A stretch of 64,000 nt of DNA from Chalara sp. BL73 (Eukaryota > Ascomycota > Leotiomycetes > Helotiales), in contig CAKJVC010000061.1 in NCBI GenBank assembly GCA_918026815.1, positions 496,001 to 560,000 on the forward strand, read 5' to 3'. Positions 24,398 through 36,305 of the stretch are shown here, one piece after another. A program made the translations under genes and the position numbers. Position 1 is the first letter of the stretch. The number at the start of each line of letters is the position of its first letter. A model generated the notes under the pieces. The model did not search any database, was not told where the DNA came from, and worked only from the letters and a program-made list of their open reading frames with translations.

Positions 24398-24953
24398 TGT
24401 TCGCCTGCTGAAGTGAGTCGTTAATCACTTTACACGTTTCTTTCTACCCTGACCCTTTGCGTAGCAATATCATATAAGATCGAAACCTGGAGAATTTTCA
24501 ATTCCTAGCTCAATCATTATCCAAGGCAAATTCGGATGCTGCATATTTGCAATGTAGCTGGCGTTGGTGCCTGGAAGTTGAAGGAGCTATCGTCTAGGCA
24601 TTTCATTTTGCGAATGAGCTCATTTTCCAAAATTCTTTCCTCTTTTAACATGAACATTAATGCATTGATTTACACCTCACGCGGGAGGTTCTACGCAGCA
24701 ACTTCGTGCCATGAAGAAGCATATATCAAAGAAGTAAGCACGTTCGGCATGAATCTCGCCACTTGGTACCTGAAGTCTGAATGTTTGATGAAGTACTTCT
24801 GTTGCTGTTCTTAAACCACAATAACCTATTCTTCAGCGCCCCAAAACGCCATCCCTCGAACTCTTGGTATACATAACAGACCCCCTTATGTCCAACCCCA
24901 AACATGTACCTATCCGCTCATTACAGTCATACTCCTATTCTGAAGATGCAAAT
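24398..24953. other. Intergenic
   Basis: Convergent 3' regions of the coiled-coil gene and MCM6. A 92-codon ORF at 24536-24814 has no family resemblance. Confidence 0.6.
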
Positions 24954-27900
24954 CTACTCGATCTCCTCGATTGCGCAATTAGGATGGAGTACATAGACAG
25001 ATTGCTCCGCCGCGCTTGACGGTCCCTGTCCATCTTCGCCAACCAGTCCTTGGCCTCTGATCTCCATGAGAATGTTTTCCTGTAATTTTATTAGTCACGT
25101 GCACTATTCTTGAATGCAGAAGGGGGGACAAACCTTCACCATCCTCTTGATGATCTTCTTCACCAGCGCTTTCTCATTATGGTAGTCCTCCTCACCAGCG
25201 AGCTCATCCTCTTTCTCCTCCAAATACCACTCTACCAGCTTCTCGCCCTCAACACCCTCGCCGGTGCCCATCTCATCCTCGTTCACCCTCCTTACCAACA
25301 AATTGACAACCACCATGAACTTTTCGTATGTTACCTTAGTCTTAGGTCGCGGTGGTACTCCGTTGGAATTTCCATTTGCTGTCCCATTGGCACCAGGTCC
25401 ACTATTTGGTCCATTGTCACCATCGTCCTCATCGTCATCCGCATCGCCCATAGGCGAGTCTCCATCGTTGTCTGATCTACCATTTCCATTTGTGCTGTTC
25501 GCACCAAGGCCAACTTCTTCCTCATCGTCATCCACCTCTACGTCATCCTTCTCCACGGAGATGATACTTTGTCGGAGAAGATTGAATGCCTCGATAACCA
25601 TACTTGGCACGATCTCCTCTACGCAATTGGCCTTTGCGATAGCCTCAGACAATCTAATCATGGACTCCAATTGTCTGACGGTGATGCGGTAGCTGTTGCG
25701 ACCAATACCTCCTTGTGAGTCATCGGCTCGAAGCTCTTTGTACTTCTCTACTAGCAGCTCCTTCGCTTCGGGCGTAAACTCGGGTTTGAACGTCCTTGCA
25801 AAGCGAATATAACGCTGCAGTTGCTCGGTAGAGAATTCTGGCTGAACAGCCTCATCGCGTAGCTGGTGAATACCAACGATATGTTCTGCAAGATGTCGGT
25901 CAATTGTCTCATTACACTCATCGAGGATAACGAAGAAGAGATCGAAACGAGACATGATAGGAGCAGACATGTTGATATTTGCCCTCAACGTGGTCTTCCG
26001 GTTATACCGTCCACCAACTGGGTTTGCGGCTGCGAGAATTGAAGTTCTAGCATTCAGTGTAGCTTGAATGCCGGCTTTCGCAATGGAGATGGTCTGCTGT
26101 TCCATAGCTTCGTGGATTGCGACTTGGTCGCTAATATCCATCTTGTCGAACTCGTCAATGGCGCAGATACCATTGTCAGCTAACATAAGTGCTCCAGCCT
26201 CGATTGTGAACTCCCCGGTTTCCTCGTCCTTCACAACAGCGGCTGTGAGACCTGCTGCCGAAGATGCTTTCCCAGAGGTGTAGACTGCACGAGGCAGGAA
26301 AGAGCATATATACTTCAAGAACTGAGATTTCGAAGTGGATGGATCACCAACAATGCAAATGTTAATGTCGCCACGTAGAGCCATCCCTTCTGGTGTAGTC
26401 TTGCTCAGACCTCCCATAAGTTGCAAAAGAAGTCCTTTCTTGACGATTTCGTGACCGTAGACCATGGGAGCTAGAGAATTGACCAGTCGTGAGTAGATGT
26501 GATCACTATGTACCATAGTTCTCAGATCCTGAATCTCAGCTTCTGTCATTGAAGCCAAAACAGCCTCTTGTGCATGCTCAGATGGATCATTTGGGTCAAT
26601 GGGAGCCGTTTGGTTCAGAGACGCGAGGATATTATTACTTTGGCCATTCAGCTGTTGGTTTGCTGCTGAGCCAGGTGTCGATGTATCTGGGGTCACCATA
26701 CAAGCCAAAAATGCTAGCTTGTAAGTAAGATCTCGCACACCGAGCGACTTAAGGCCAGTAACACCATTGGCATCTCCAGCTCTGCTTTCGTTGTCTCGTA
26801 CGGCTGTTGGGCGAACTCCAGGAAGACCAAGTTGACTCACATCAGGTATCACAATCAGGGCTCCGGTGAAGACACACTTTTCTCCAGCTTTTGCTCTGTC
26901 CACAATTTCACCACGCAGAATGACATCCATGGTTCGTGGCATGCTGCCAGTAGGGATTTCTGAGCTATTTTCCTGCAGACGAACCTTCTGCCAATCTATG
27001 AAATAGCTTTGTCTGATGTCTAATCTCCATCCCTGGCGATTTCCGCACTCTGCATTAGGGCATTGGGTAGGCTCGGTATATTTGAAAGTTTGCTCCACAT
27101 TTGGAACCGTGTTCCTGCAACTTTCACAGATAAAGGTAGCAAGCGACAACTCTGGCCTGACTTCGGATGTTCTTGTTACTGTTCCCGAAATGGATAACAA
27201 TTGACCAATATTTGATGTTCTCAAATGCCGAACTCGGGAGATGAGGGGAAGGTTGTAAAAGGCCAGTGCGAATACTTTGTCCGTTTGCTGGTTGGTGGTT
27301 TTAGCACTGAGACTATTCGGCTCAGATTGACTGGCAGACGCAGCATTGCTGGCGCCAGAAGAAGACTGATTACCGGAGGCTGCTGGCTGGCGATGCTCGC
27401 GGAAATATTGAGGTTCGTATTTTGCGATCATGTTATGAAGCCCTTTCGTCAGGAATGGCAAAAATCTGTAGTATCCATCTACAAGACCTTCAGCCATAGC
27501 TCCTCCTTTCCATTCCACTAGATGCTTGTAGTCGATGTAAAGCGTCGAAAGCGAGTATATACGTAATCCGTGAATTTGTGCAATATAATACTTATCTGTG
27601 GTGACCGCACTGGAAGGAGGCGCTCCAGAAGGACTAGGTTCTTCCACGAATCTGCAAGGCGTCAGATTACGTTCACTGAAGTTGGTCCATGCACTTACGT
27701 CTCAAGGAAATCTTCGAATGCGGCCTGTACAGCTACTCCCACCTCGTCCACCACTCTTGGAACGGCACGATCGCTCTGCTTTGGGCGAGAGCGCCCTGTT
27801 GGTACTTGGTCATCCGCGAAACCTTCATCATCACTCTGAGGTCCGACACTCTCAGATGGGGGACCTCTTGGGCGGTTGCCAGAAGTGCCTCGGGGTCTAG

Positions 27901-27979
27901 ATCGCACTGTCGCAGGTGTGCCCATTCGACTTGAGCGACCAATATCGGACATAGCATCAGACATCATTACGGAAGCCAT
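24954..27979 (-). CDS. MCM6: MCM6, subunit of the replicative helicase
   Basis: Part of the MCM2-7 ring that is loaded at origins and unwinds DNA in S phase. Three exons on the minus strand (27699-27979, 25134-27651, 24954-25079) give 974 residues. The start at 27979 gives MASVMMSDAMSDI, the usual fungal opening. Domains: a charged N-terminal tail, an OB fold with a four-Cys zinc site (CESC and CPNAEC, about residues 270-296), Walker A GDPSTSKSQ near 530, Walker B CAIDEFDKMD near 590 and the arginine finger MSRFDLFF near 660. A long acidic and Asn/Gly-rich spacer precedes the winged-helix C-terminus. The last exon (ENILMEIRGQGLVG) must be spliced in through a GTTTGT donor; without it the end is a false VCPPFCIQE. 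Confidence 0.96.
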
Positions 27980-28076
27980 CGTAGACAATGGTACTGAAAA
28001 TTATTGCTGAATTGGAAGTGTTGATGTTTGGCTGAATTTGCGAGGGCCCCTGAAAATACAAGGCGTTTCTGAGCGA

Positions 28077-28105
28077 ACGCGTTTTGGTGGGGCTACTCTA
28101 CGCGT
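28077..28105. promoter_or_regulatory. Paired ACGCGT (MCB) boxes upstream of MCM6
   Basis: Perfect ACGCGT at 28077-28082 and 28100-28105, about 100 and 125 bp before the MCM6 start. MCB sites control MCM and other G1/S genes in yeasts through MBF, so a role here is likely by position and gene function. Confidence 0.65.
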
Positions 28106-28841
28106 GGTTTTGCGCGACTTTTCGTGTTTTCGGCTGCCGTAATAGAGTGGTTTTAGGCAAATCACATGATCAAACGCTAAAGGTATTTCTTATTGCCCAT
28201 TTCGAAAGATTCTTGCGCATTGAAGATAGTTTCAAACTCACCTCAAGTTGGATCTCATTAATTACATCAACAGTGATCCAGGAATATTTAGAGTCATCTG
28301 TGCGCATCGCTTCTGGCGACTCTAGTAAGTCATCGAATGCTCTCCTGCTAGGCCAATGAAGACTTTGTACAAAGTAGAGAGCAACAATTGCTCACATTAC
28401 AAACAATAGTTATACCGTCTAGATGACAAGCTTTTATCGTCTTTTCTAGCTAGAATCTCAAGTGGAATTTGACATATCATTGACATGCTATTTATTGTTA
28501 CTTGGGCAGCAGTTTGGTGGAACTTAATAACATTCCGTCACTTCTAAAAGAACTTCTTGTATATTGTTTACTGTGTCGTCGTACTATGGCATAACTTGAT
28601 CAAACTCAACTTCCATTCTCGTCTTGCGTGTTGGGATAAGGCTTATAATGACTAAATAGGAAGGTGATCCAAGATATATTACCCCATCTTTACCGAAAGT
28701 ATCAATTGATTTGCAATTGGTCAAGTTATACGAAGTAAGCAGCAGTGTATGGTGCTTACGAGGATTTCTGCCCGCATATAAAATATAGCTTGTGTCCTGA
28801 AATATCTTTATATTGACGACCTCATATTCCATTGGCCAATC
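28106..28841. other. Intergenic between MCM6 and aminopeptidase
   Basis: Divergent upstream region of about 730 bp beyond the MCB boxes. Only short ORFs with no resemblance to known families. Confidence 0.6.
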
Positions 28842-30605
28842 ATGAAGCTCTCTAATTTGTCCCTTTCTGCTCTGTTCGCATCGTGTATCATTGCTAGGTT
28901 TGTTGAGTCAAATGAAGGACAAATCGTGCTCAATCTTGCTCTTGAAGAGCCAAAATTTCTAATCGATATCGCCGGCGAGCAGAGATGGGTTACAGAGGAG
29001 GAGAAATGGGACATCAAAAGAGTATGTCGAACCCCCCATATCCGAAAAGACAGCCACTAAATCATTAAGGGCGGTGAATACTTCATGGACATCACCAACT
29101 ACCGCGCTCTAGGAAGTATCAATGGCGCAAAAGCTTTCACGTCAAGTACTCGCCTTCCCTACCCTTCAAACGTCTCTCATAAATCCACCATCCTTCCAAT
29201 CCAGAAGCACCTCAACAAAACCAATATCCAAACCCACCTAGAGCACTTTGTGACCTTCCACAATCGCTTCTGGGATTCCACCTATGGAGCACAATCTTGT
29301 CGTTGGCTGCTGTCCATCATCAACGAAATCGTTGCCGAGACTGGCGCCGATAAATACGGCGTCGTGGTGAAGCCGTTTATTCATGCCTGGGATCAGTTCA
29401 GTATTATTGCGACAATTCCAGGAAAAGGAGAGGGCACGGTGGTCCTTGGTGCACATCAAGATAGTGCGAACTATAAGGAGCGTTATGAGGGACGCGCCCC
29501 TGGTGCCGATGATGATGGGAGCGGGACGATGACGATTTTGGAGGTGTTGAGGGTGCTTTTGAGTGATGAAAAGGTGCTGCAGGGTGAAGCGGAGAATACG
29601 ATTGAGTTTCGTAAGTCATTCTTCCATAGGACGAAGTCCTATTCTGGAATGTTTCTCGAGTTGTTTGCACTCGGGCTATGTACTGAATATCAATGTGCTC
29701 AAAGCAAGCAATTTTCAAAGCATTGCAACATACCCTAAAAATAGAAGAGCAAGAAAGCTGACACGTATATACTGAGGACTGGTGTTCTGGCGAAGAGGGA
29801 GGGTTGTTAGGAAGTCAAGATGTCTTTTCGCATTATGAGAAAGAGGGAAGGGATGTGAAGGCTATGCTACAGACTGACAGTAAGTATTTCCATATACCGT
29901 CATCAATTTCGACATCTCATTAACGGCGGGACAATGAGAGCTTTACATGGCGTACTGACTTTACGGTAGTGACAGGATTCACTCAGCTGACCAGAGAAGC
30001 GGGACGCAAACCGCAGTTTGGTCTCATGATGGATATTAGTATGTAAATTTTAATCCCATGACAAATGGCTCTAACAATTTACAGTGGACGAAGCTTTGAT
30101 GAACTTTACTAAGCTTTTAATTGAAGAGGCACGTCTTCCAAAAGGTACTATGTACTTGTAGTTGATCAAGATTAACTAATGCTGTTATAGTACACCGATC
30201 TCGAATGGGTTGAAACCGGTTGTGGAAAATTCTGCGGTTCAGGTAAGCTGATTCCGCCTCGAAAAAGCCATTTTATTGAAGAAGAGCCGGGAGCTCAAGA
30301 GCCGTTTTGAGAGCCGAGACTTTCCCTTTGTGTTATGGTTTTAGCTCTCAAGACATGCTCCTGAACTCCTAGTTCCCACATGTTAAAACAACAAAAACAA
30401 GTGCTAATTCGTCAAAGATCATATGTCCGCTATCAAGGCTGGCTATCCAGGTGTTTGTGTTACCGAATCCGAATTCAAACACTGTGCTGTGGAGCATCTG
30501 CACGGACCGGATGATTTGATAAAGTATCTGGATTTTGATCACATGGTTGACCATGCGAAGTATATTCTGGGGTTTGCGTATGAGCTGGCTTTTGCGAAGT
30601 TGTAG
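28842..30605 (+). CDS. Secreted M28 leucine aminopeptidase, two odd splice sites
   Basis: Zinc exopeptidase that removes N-terminal residues from peptides outside the cell. A signal peptide starts at 28842. Exons 28842-29021, 29070-29610, 29778-29879, 29970-30038, 30085-30128, 30191-30242 and 30418-30605 would give 391 residues, the usual size. Zinc and catalytic residues are visible: [35 protein letters not shown] and GSDHMSA. Two joins are abnormal. Intron 2 must end after GAGG, not AG, to keep frame with WCSGEEGG; the nearest AG shifts the frame by one and brings an early stop. The intron at 30129 has a GC donor (GCACGT). So this is a gene with a sequence error, or an early pseudogene. Intron 30243-30417 is long and is discussed in the findings. 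Confidence 0.7.
30243..30417 (+). repeat. Candidate introner-like intron, copy A
   Basis: A 175-nt intron in the aminopeptidase gene. Its part 30311-30390 resembles 58467-58545 in an epimerase intron of 170 nt. Shared in order are a CCCTTT-TTA-GG block, an exact TCAAGACATGCTC (30348-30360) and an exact CTCCTAGTT (30366-30374). Confidence 0.45.
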
Positions 30606-30818
30606 GTCTGTTTCAAACTCATAAGTTGTATATAATATACATGGCCGAGTGCCATGCGAGAACTGCTCCGTAATGCAACAAGCCTTTCTTGTGAGAAGTC
30701 ATGCCATGCATTTGCTTCTCCATATCGTAACTCCTTTCGGATACCTTCCGATTTCCCGCTGCCAGGGCGAAACCTAATTCCATCCCTTAGTCCAATCTCA
30801 TTGTTCATTGAATCTTGG

Positions 30819-31357
30819 TCATTTCTTCTCCTCGCCTTCATCTCCTTCCCCAAACCCATGCAACGCGTTACTAAATGCAACCCACTCTTCTACACCCCTC
30901 ACATATGGGTCGCCCTCATCAGCCAGCGCCTCATGTCCCCAGACCACCATTTCGTCCCACGTCCCTATCTCCTCCATAATCTTAGTCTCTTCCTCCTTCT
31001 CCTCATCCTCTTCTTCGGCTTCAATCTTAGATTTCGGCAGCATCTTGTCTGATTTCGTGACTACAACGCCGCGGTAGCCCGGTGGAACTCTGATGGAACG
31101 GCCATGGAGTTTGCGTCCGCGGAAGTAGGCCGTTTGTTTCCCATCTATATGCAATATAGAGTCAGCCCCGTACTAGAAAGCTCTCATCAAGTCTGCCATT
31201 TGAAGATGAGCTTGAACGAGTGCAAAGACGTACCACGGACTGTAGGATTCCAGTAGCGTTTCGAGGTATCGACTGGCCCGGTGTGATTTATTCGACAAGG
31301 CAGAATGTTGGGAGTGCACTTCCCTTTATGCGACTCTGATTTCTGGAAGGCAAGCAT
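30819..31357 (-). CDS. RNH203: Ribonuclease H2 subunit C (RNH203-like)
   Basis: Non-catalytic subunit of RNase H2, which removes ribonucleotides misplaced in DNA and RNA of R-loops. Two exons on the minus strand (31234-31357 and 30819-31144) give 149 residues. The family blocks are all there: CTPNILPCRINHTGPV, then SKRYWNP, then after the intron DGKQTAYFRGRKLHG and PPGYRGVVV. An acidic Glu/Lys spacer precedes a C-terminal helix with WDEMVVWGHE. The start at 31357 (MLAFQ) is preferred; an upstream in-frame Met at 31444 would lie next to the MCB boxes. The gene diverges from PEX12 with about 440 bp between. Confidence 0.88.
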
Positions 31358-31800
31358 CTTGCTTCGGCTCTTGAAAAGTTGGTGTTTTAGAAGAATAAAT
31401 GGTTGTGACAAAGTAACTTTCTGTATATGATATAAGAATGACATGTCACGCGTCGAAATAAGGAAGACGCGACGCGATTTGACTGGGCCTGGCTGGAGAC
31501 AGGGGTCTCAGCTGGCTGATGCTGCACTACAGAAATGCTAGTATTGTATCTCAATGAGTTCATTTGAGTACCTTTTGTCTTAACCTAAAACTAAGTTCGA
31601 TTCCCTATCAATATCAAGATTTGCTGCGCTCCTGACATCTAGATATTGAAAAGTCGAGTAATAACACGTGACTGATTATCATCCCAGCGAATAATAACCT
31701 CGGCAGCTTGCTTTCATCAGCCTCGCCAACTTTATCTACATTACTTCCCCGAAGGCCGACCTGCTCTCATGCTTCTTAAGATCGCTATCAATGCGCAACC
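31358..31800. other. Divergent RNH203/PEX12 promoter
   Basis: About 440 bp shared upstream region. Apart from the MCB-like cluster I see no clear element. Confidence 0.6.
31448..31477. promoter_or_regulatory. MCB-like cluster upstream of RNase H2C
   Basis: ACGCGT at 31448-31453 followed by two overlapping ACGCGA sites (31467-31472 and 31472-31477), 90 to 120 bp before the RNH203 start and about 320 bp before PEX12. Core ACGCG is the MBF-binding unit. Control of RNH203 is the simpler reading. Confidence 0.5.
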
Positions 31801-33087
31801 ATGGAATACATGGGCGCCCTCCAGGGCACCTTCGACGACCAGAAACCCTCCCTCTTCGAACTCCTCTCTGAGCAACAACTCGCCTCCCTTCTCCCACCTT
31901 CAATCCGCTATCTCCTTGTAGTGGGCACGCATCGACACCCGCGCTACCTGCTTCCCGTCCTCAATTCTTTCGATGAGCTTTACGCCCTCTTCATGCTGCT
32001 TGTTGAGCGACACTTCCTTAAGACACACGGTGGTGGCTTCACAGAAAACTTCTACGCTTTAAAACGAGAGAAAGCTTTAGCTGCGGGTGAAATCCCGAGG
32101 GCGGCAATTGGGGCGCCGAGTCTAGTGCGCGAGACGTTGGTATTGAAAGGGAGTGATGTGTGGAAGAACCTGGCGGTTATGGTGGGTGTGCCATACCTCA
32201 AAAGGAAGCTAGACGAGAGTTACGATATCAATGCGCCGAGAGCGTTACTTGGGGGGAATTACAACCGCATGCCTACAAATCCAACGTGGAAACAGAGATT
32301 TATGTATTACTACAGGTGGTTCTTGAAGAATATATACCCGAGCGTCAATGCAGCATATTACTTTTCAATGTTAGCGTTCAATATCGCATATTTATTCGAC
32401 AACACTAAATATCATTCGCCGTTCATATGGTTGATTGGTACGAGGATGAGAAGGCTGGGAGAGGCGGATTATAGGGCTATTGCCGCGTTGGATGAGCCGA
32501 AGTCTCCAGCTGCAGGCGGAAATCTGGGAGTTACATCGATATTTAGCCCGAGGACGTTGGGTCCTAAATTGCTAGGCAGTATGAAGTTCCTATTGCCAAC
32601 AAGCATATTCGCTTTAAAGTTCTTAGAGTGGTGGCATGCCTCGGATTTTGCAAGACAGTTGTCAAAAAAAGCTGCCGAGGGATTAGTGCTGCCACCTCCA
32701 GTGATCTCTGGGCTTCCTTCAACTGTTAAGCTTGGGGTTACACAGCAAAAGACTTCGCCTAAGCAAGGGGGTGCGGAGGAGCAAAAGGAGATCGCCAACC
32801 CGCCAATCGCGGCCGCCTCGCTGCTTCCAATTTTTACAGTCGGTCCACCAGAAGACTCAGAGCTGTGTCCCATTTGCGAAAAGGAGATCACTACTGCAAC
32901 TGCATGTCAAACAGGTTTCGTATTCTGCTATACATGTATACATAGGTGGCTAGAAGGAAATCACGACAAACAAGAAGAGTTTATGAAAGGTAAAGAAGGG
33001 AAATGGGAGTCGGGGTTAGGCAGATGCGCCGTTACAGGACGAAAAGTGCTTGGTGGGACGGAAGGTCTGAGGAGAATAATGATCTGA
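31801..33087 (+). CDS. PEX12: PEX12, RING peroxin of the peroxisomal membrane
   Basis: Subunit of the PEX2-PEX10-PEX12 ubiquitin ligase that recycles the import receptor PEX5. Single exon of 428 residues. The N-terminal Pex2/Pex12 region contains hydrophobic segments, for example around [14 protein letters not shown] and [12 protein letters not shown] near the start. The C-terminal RING begins at residue 356 with CPICEKEI, then CYTCIHRW, and lacks some zinc ligands, as is normal for PEX12, which binds fewer zinc ions than a classic RING. No introns. Confidence 0.93.
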   Translation: MEYMGALQGTFDDQKPSLFELLSEQQLASLLPPSIRYLLVVGTHRHPRYLLPVLNSFDELYALFMLLVERHFLKTHGGGFTENFYALKREKALAAGEIPRAAIGAPSLVRETLVLKGSDVWKNLAVMVGVPYLKRKLDESYDINAPRALLGGNYNRMPTNPTWKQRFMYYYRWFLKNIYPSVNAAYYFSMLAFNIAYLFDNTKYHSPFIWLIGTRMRRLGEADYRAIAALDEPKSPAAGGNLGVTSIFSPRTLGPKLLGSMKFLLPTSIFALKFLEWWHASDFARQLSKKAAEGLVLPPPVISGLPSTVKLGVTQQKTSPKQGGAEEQKEIANPPIAAASLLPIFTVGPPEDSELCPICEKEITTATACQTGFVFCYTCIHRWLEGNHDKQEEFMKGKEGKWESGLGRCAVTGRKVLGGTEGLRRIMI

Positions 33088-33742
33088 TGATTATATAAGA
33101 GGTATACAACATTACATAGCTTCCGACCTGTATCGGATTTTGCATCTATTGGCGTTGAAAGCGAATTTTGAGAGATGGGACTACACATAGATACAGTGGA
33201 TTACCCAAAGGGTGTTATTTTTAATCCGACTTCTTGTATACCTTTACATTCACTCAATACTTTCACCATTTCACAAGTGTCATGTCATGAAATCAAAATG
33301 GCTGAAGGTAGCATATCACTAACTGAACGGGCTAGTACCGTGTAATCTTGTGTAGTATCAGCCATAATTTGTATAAATTCTTGGCCAAAACTTTTCCATT
33401 TTTGACATTACCTTCCTCTCATCTCTTGAGACTTGAAATTGAATATAGGCGCCGTTGAGAAAGGGCGACAATTCATGTATGCAGCATGTGTGCAGTGGAA
33501 TACTGTTTCCAGAATACTTGAGATCCAGAAACGGGATACTACGATATGTACATGGCAGCATTCATTTAACAGGAGCAGTTAATGTGGTGTAGAAGATTTC
33601 TTTTCAACAACTTTTGATTAAGATGGGAACTTTTAGAGCACACTAGTATTTCCGACTATTCCTATCCCTTTTCCAAACGCCATTCATACGGAACATGTGT
33701 TCCGTTACCTCCCATACTATTGTCACAAAATTCTTTTAACAA
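33088..33742. other. Intergenic 3' region
   Basis: Convergent ends of PEX12 and the transcription factor. No gene seen. Confidence 0.6.
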
Positions 33743-36305
33743 TCAAATGGGAACTTGACCTTCAAATATAATACCACCATGCATCATATTCACCGAATCA
33801 GCAGCCGACTGTATCTGATCTACTCTTCATTAGAATTTCCTTCCACCATGTAGAAGAATTGAACTCACCACGTTGGCCCCCAAGCGCCTCATAGGCTGAC
33901 GAATAATTCCTTAACGCTTCCAACACCATTCCCAACCCCTCTCCCAACTGGCCTAGCAACCTAACCGCCGCCTCCCCATTCCCGCTGAACCCCATCGCGC
34001 GCGTCTTATAAGACAACATAATCATCGCGTAACTGCTTTGCATCGCGCAGCAGGCAAACACTGGCACCATCCGCGGCGCGTTCGTATTCTTCATAGGCGG
34101 GAAGTAGGAGATCGGATCGCTGGCACGGATCGGTTGCGGAAAGGGGAGAGACGAGAAGGAGCGCGCGATCGCGAAGGAGGACTTGAGGCATGCCTTTGCG
34201 GAGAAGGTGGAGCTGAAGGGAAGGATACCGCAGTTCACCGGAAGAGGAGGTGGGGATGGAATGTGGGTTGCGGACGAGAGTTGGTGAAAACTGGAGCTGC
34301 AGCTACAGTCCGGAGGCATGGGCGAAGAGGTAGCGGTGCTGCTGGCCACGGGCGTGTCGGAGGAGGATTTCAGGTCGCAGTGCCGCTTTGTGAAGACAGG
34401 GACGTCGGCGAACGCGCAGTAGCGGTGCAATTTTATACGTGCGCTGTTGAGCTTGATGCGTGCGATGCCGCGGAGGGCTTGTGAGACTTTTAATTCAGAT
34501 TTATCGAGGGCTACGGGCGGGAAGGATTCGAGGGTCCAGGTGTCGGCCTTCAGGATCAGGGGCTCGATTATGCCTTCGAGCTCAAGCATGCGTTGCCAGA
34601 TAGAAGCGGTATCAGAAGATGTTTTAAGTGTTACGTCGAGATCTATCACGAATTGAGTGGCTGTCACGATGACTTGTTGAGCTTCTAGAAATAGTGTCCA
34701 TGTCTGCATAGAAATTATTAGCTTCTTATAGATACTTTATCTTTCAAATTCCGAGAAGTGTTCTTACCTCCTTGTCAGCCGATAAGGTAGGCACTTGTGT
34801 TGTGAATCGTGGGTCATATAGAAGCACAGGTGGCGGCTACTCGATGTCAGAGGAACCTCATGATATTTGGTTTCAAGCTTACAGAATTGCTGAGAATAGA
34901 GCCCTGACAAACCATGATGTACTTTGAAAGTCAGTCGCGACCATAGCCTAAGGCCGTGCTCAACTTACAGTCATCCACCATACTCTCCTATTTGCTTCCG
35001 CAAAATAGCCTTGCTCGTTCCCCTTTGCATGAAGACTCAAATTCAAAGCAGCATTCAGCGCTTGCCCAGCGCGATTTCGCATCTTGGCAATGTTGCCTCT
35101 TTGCGCATATTCATACGTGGACAGCAGGAGCAAAGCAATGATACTCTCATTCTCTAATGGGTTCTGAGGATGGAACGGAGCTCTGTTGATGGGGATTGGT
35201 CCGCTACTCAATGCTTCCCCTGGCTGATTATTCGAGTCTGGCAGTTCAGACTCAATCTCGATGCTTTCAAATGCCGATTGAGCGAAAGCCTGAGCTTGCT
35301 CTCTCCGAAGTAGAACAGATTCCGTGGATGTTGGCTTTGGATCGTCCGGATGTGGGATAAGTGCTAGACTTGCGGAGATGGCAAGACTCAAAGGCGTGCA
35401 AGGCTCGAAATCTGGGAACTTCTCACTTCCGTAAATAGCATCTGCAGAACTTCGATATCCTAATTCTGGGTTATCCGTCACCTGGTGCAGTTCTGGAGGT
35501 GGCAGCACAGGGAAGTAGGGATGAATGTATGTGTAGTAAGCTCCAAGACTAATTATCGTTGATCAGCTCCTTTCCTGTAGCTTTTCGCAGCAACTTACAT
35601 ATCCTCGTCATTATTATACACGCGAACGAAAGAATGCGAATGATCTGACTCTGAAGCAGTGCCCGGGTGCTCGGAGGTATCATAGCCACTGTCAGCCGTA
35701 TCTCGACGAGCTGAGAAAATGGAATCAAAGATGAAATCCGTGTCATCGAGGGACAAATCAAGCTGTTTGAGCCCACCTCCAGGCGCAACTAGAGAAAGGG
35801 GCTTGGCAAAGGACTCTACGGCTAGTGTAAGTCCAATTCAGGGCGTTTTCAAGAGTGATATACCTTGATTGTTTTCTGGCAATATCGAAAGAGCACAATG
35901 GTTAAAGTCCTTGTTTGACAGAACGGCCTCATTCTCAGATGAAGTCTTTCGTTTTCGGATTCTTGCACCACCTCTTTTGCTTTGCGTGTAGACGCAGGCC
36001 TTTCCTTTCGTGGAGCACTTTCTAATCAGCCCGGATTCAAAGCATTTGGTCTTTTTTTCAACTCACATTCGCACATTCTGGTTTTCCATCGCAGCGAGTC
36101 CGAGACGCCCGACTGCCAATCATCAGCCAAGACGGCTTACAGGGAGCAGAACTCTATCCAGCTCTTACCACTCCAAACACGCAACCTTCACCGGAGGAGT
36201 CGCAAACTTCCTCCTGACCGGCTTCACCGCTTTACTCGTGGGATCCAACACATTCTGAGTTGTTTGCTTTCCTCTATCCATCTCATAGTCAACATGATAT
36301 TCCAT
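33743..36305 (-). CDS. Zn2Cys6 transcription factor with fungal middle domain
   Basis: Nuclear regulator of the Gal4 type. Nine exons on the minus strand (36169-36305, 36067-36112, 36017-35864, 35821-35599, 35548-34969, 34921-34883, 34836-34768, 34703-33869, 33822-33743) give 720 residues in one frame. The zinc cluster is built from three exons and reads ACLECRASRTRCDG, then ECANCSTKGKACVY: six Cys with normal spacing. A basic linker RGGARIRKRK follows. The regulatory domain shows YYTYIHPYFPVLP and LLLLSTYEYAQRGN, typical of the xylanase-regulator-like group. The last intron (33823-33868) removes a false ending and gives HGGIIFEGQVPI. The upstream Met at 36305 and one at 36281 are both possible starts. 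Target genes unknown. Confidence 0.85.

Noticed and set aside
25264..25692. 142-codon plus-strand ORF rich in Ser and Pro
   Set aside because: It is the antisense of the acidic, low-complexity part of MCM6.
31234..31444. Longer N-terminus for RNase H2C from the Met at 31444
   Set aside because: The extra residues are not like relatives, which begin close to the CTPN block; the Met at 31357 fits better.
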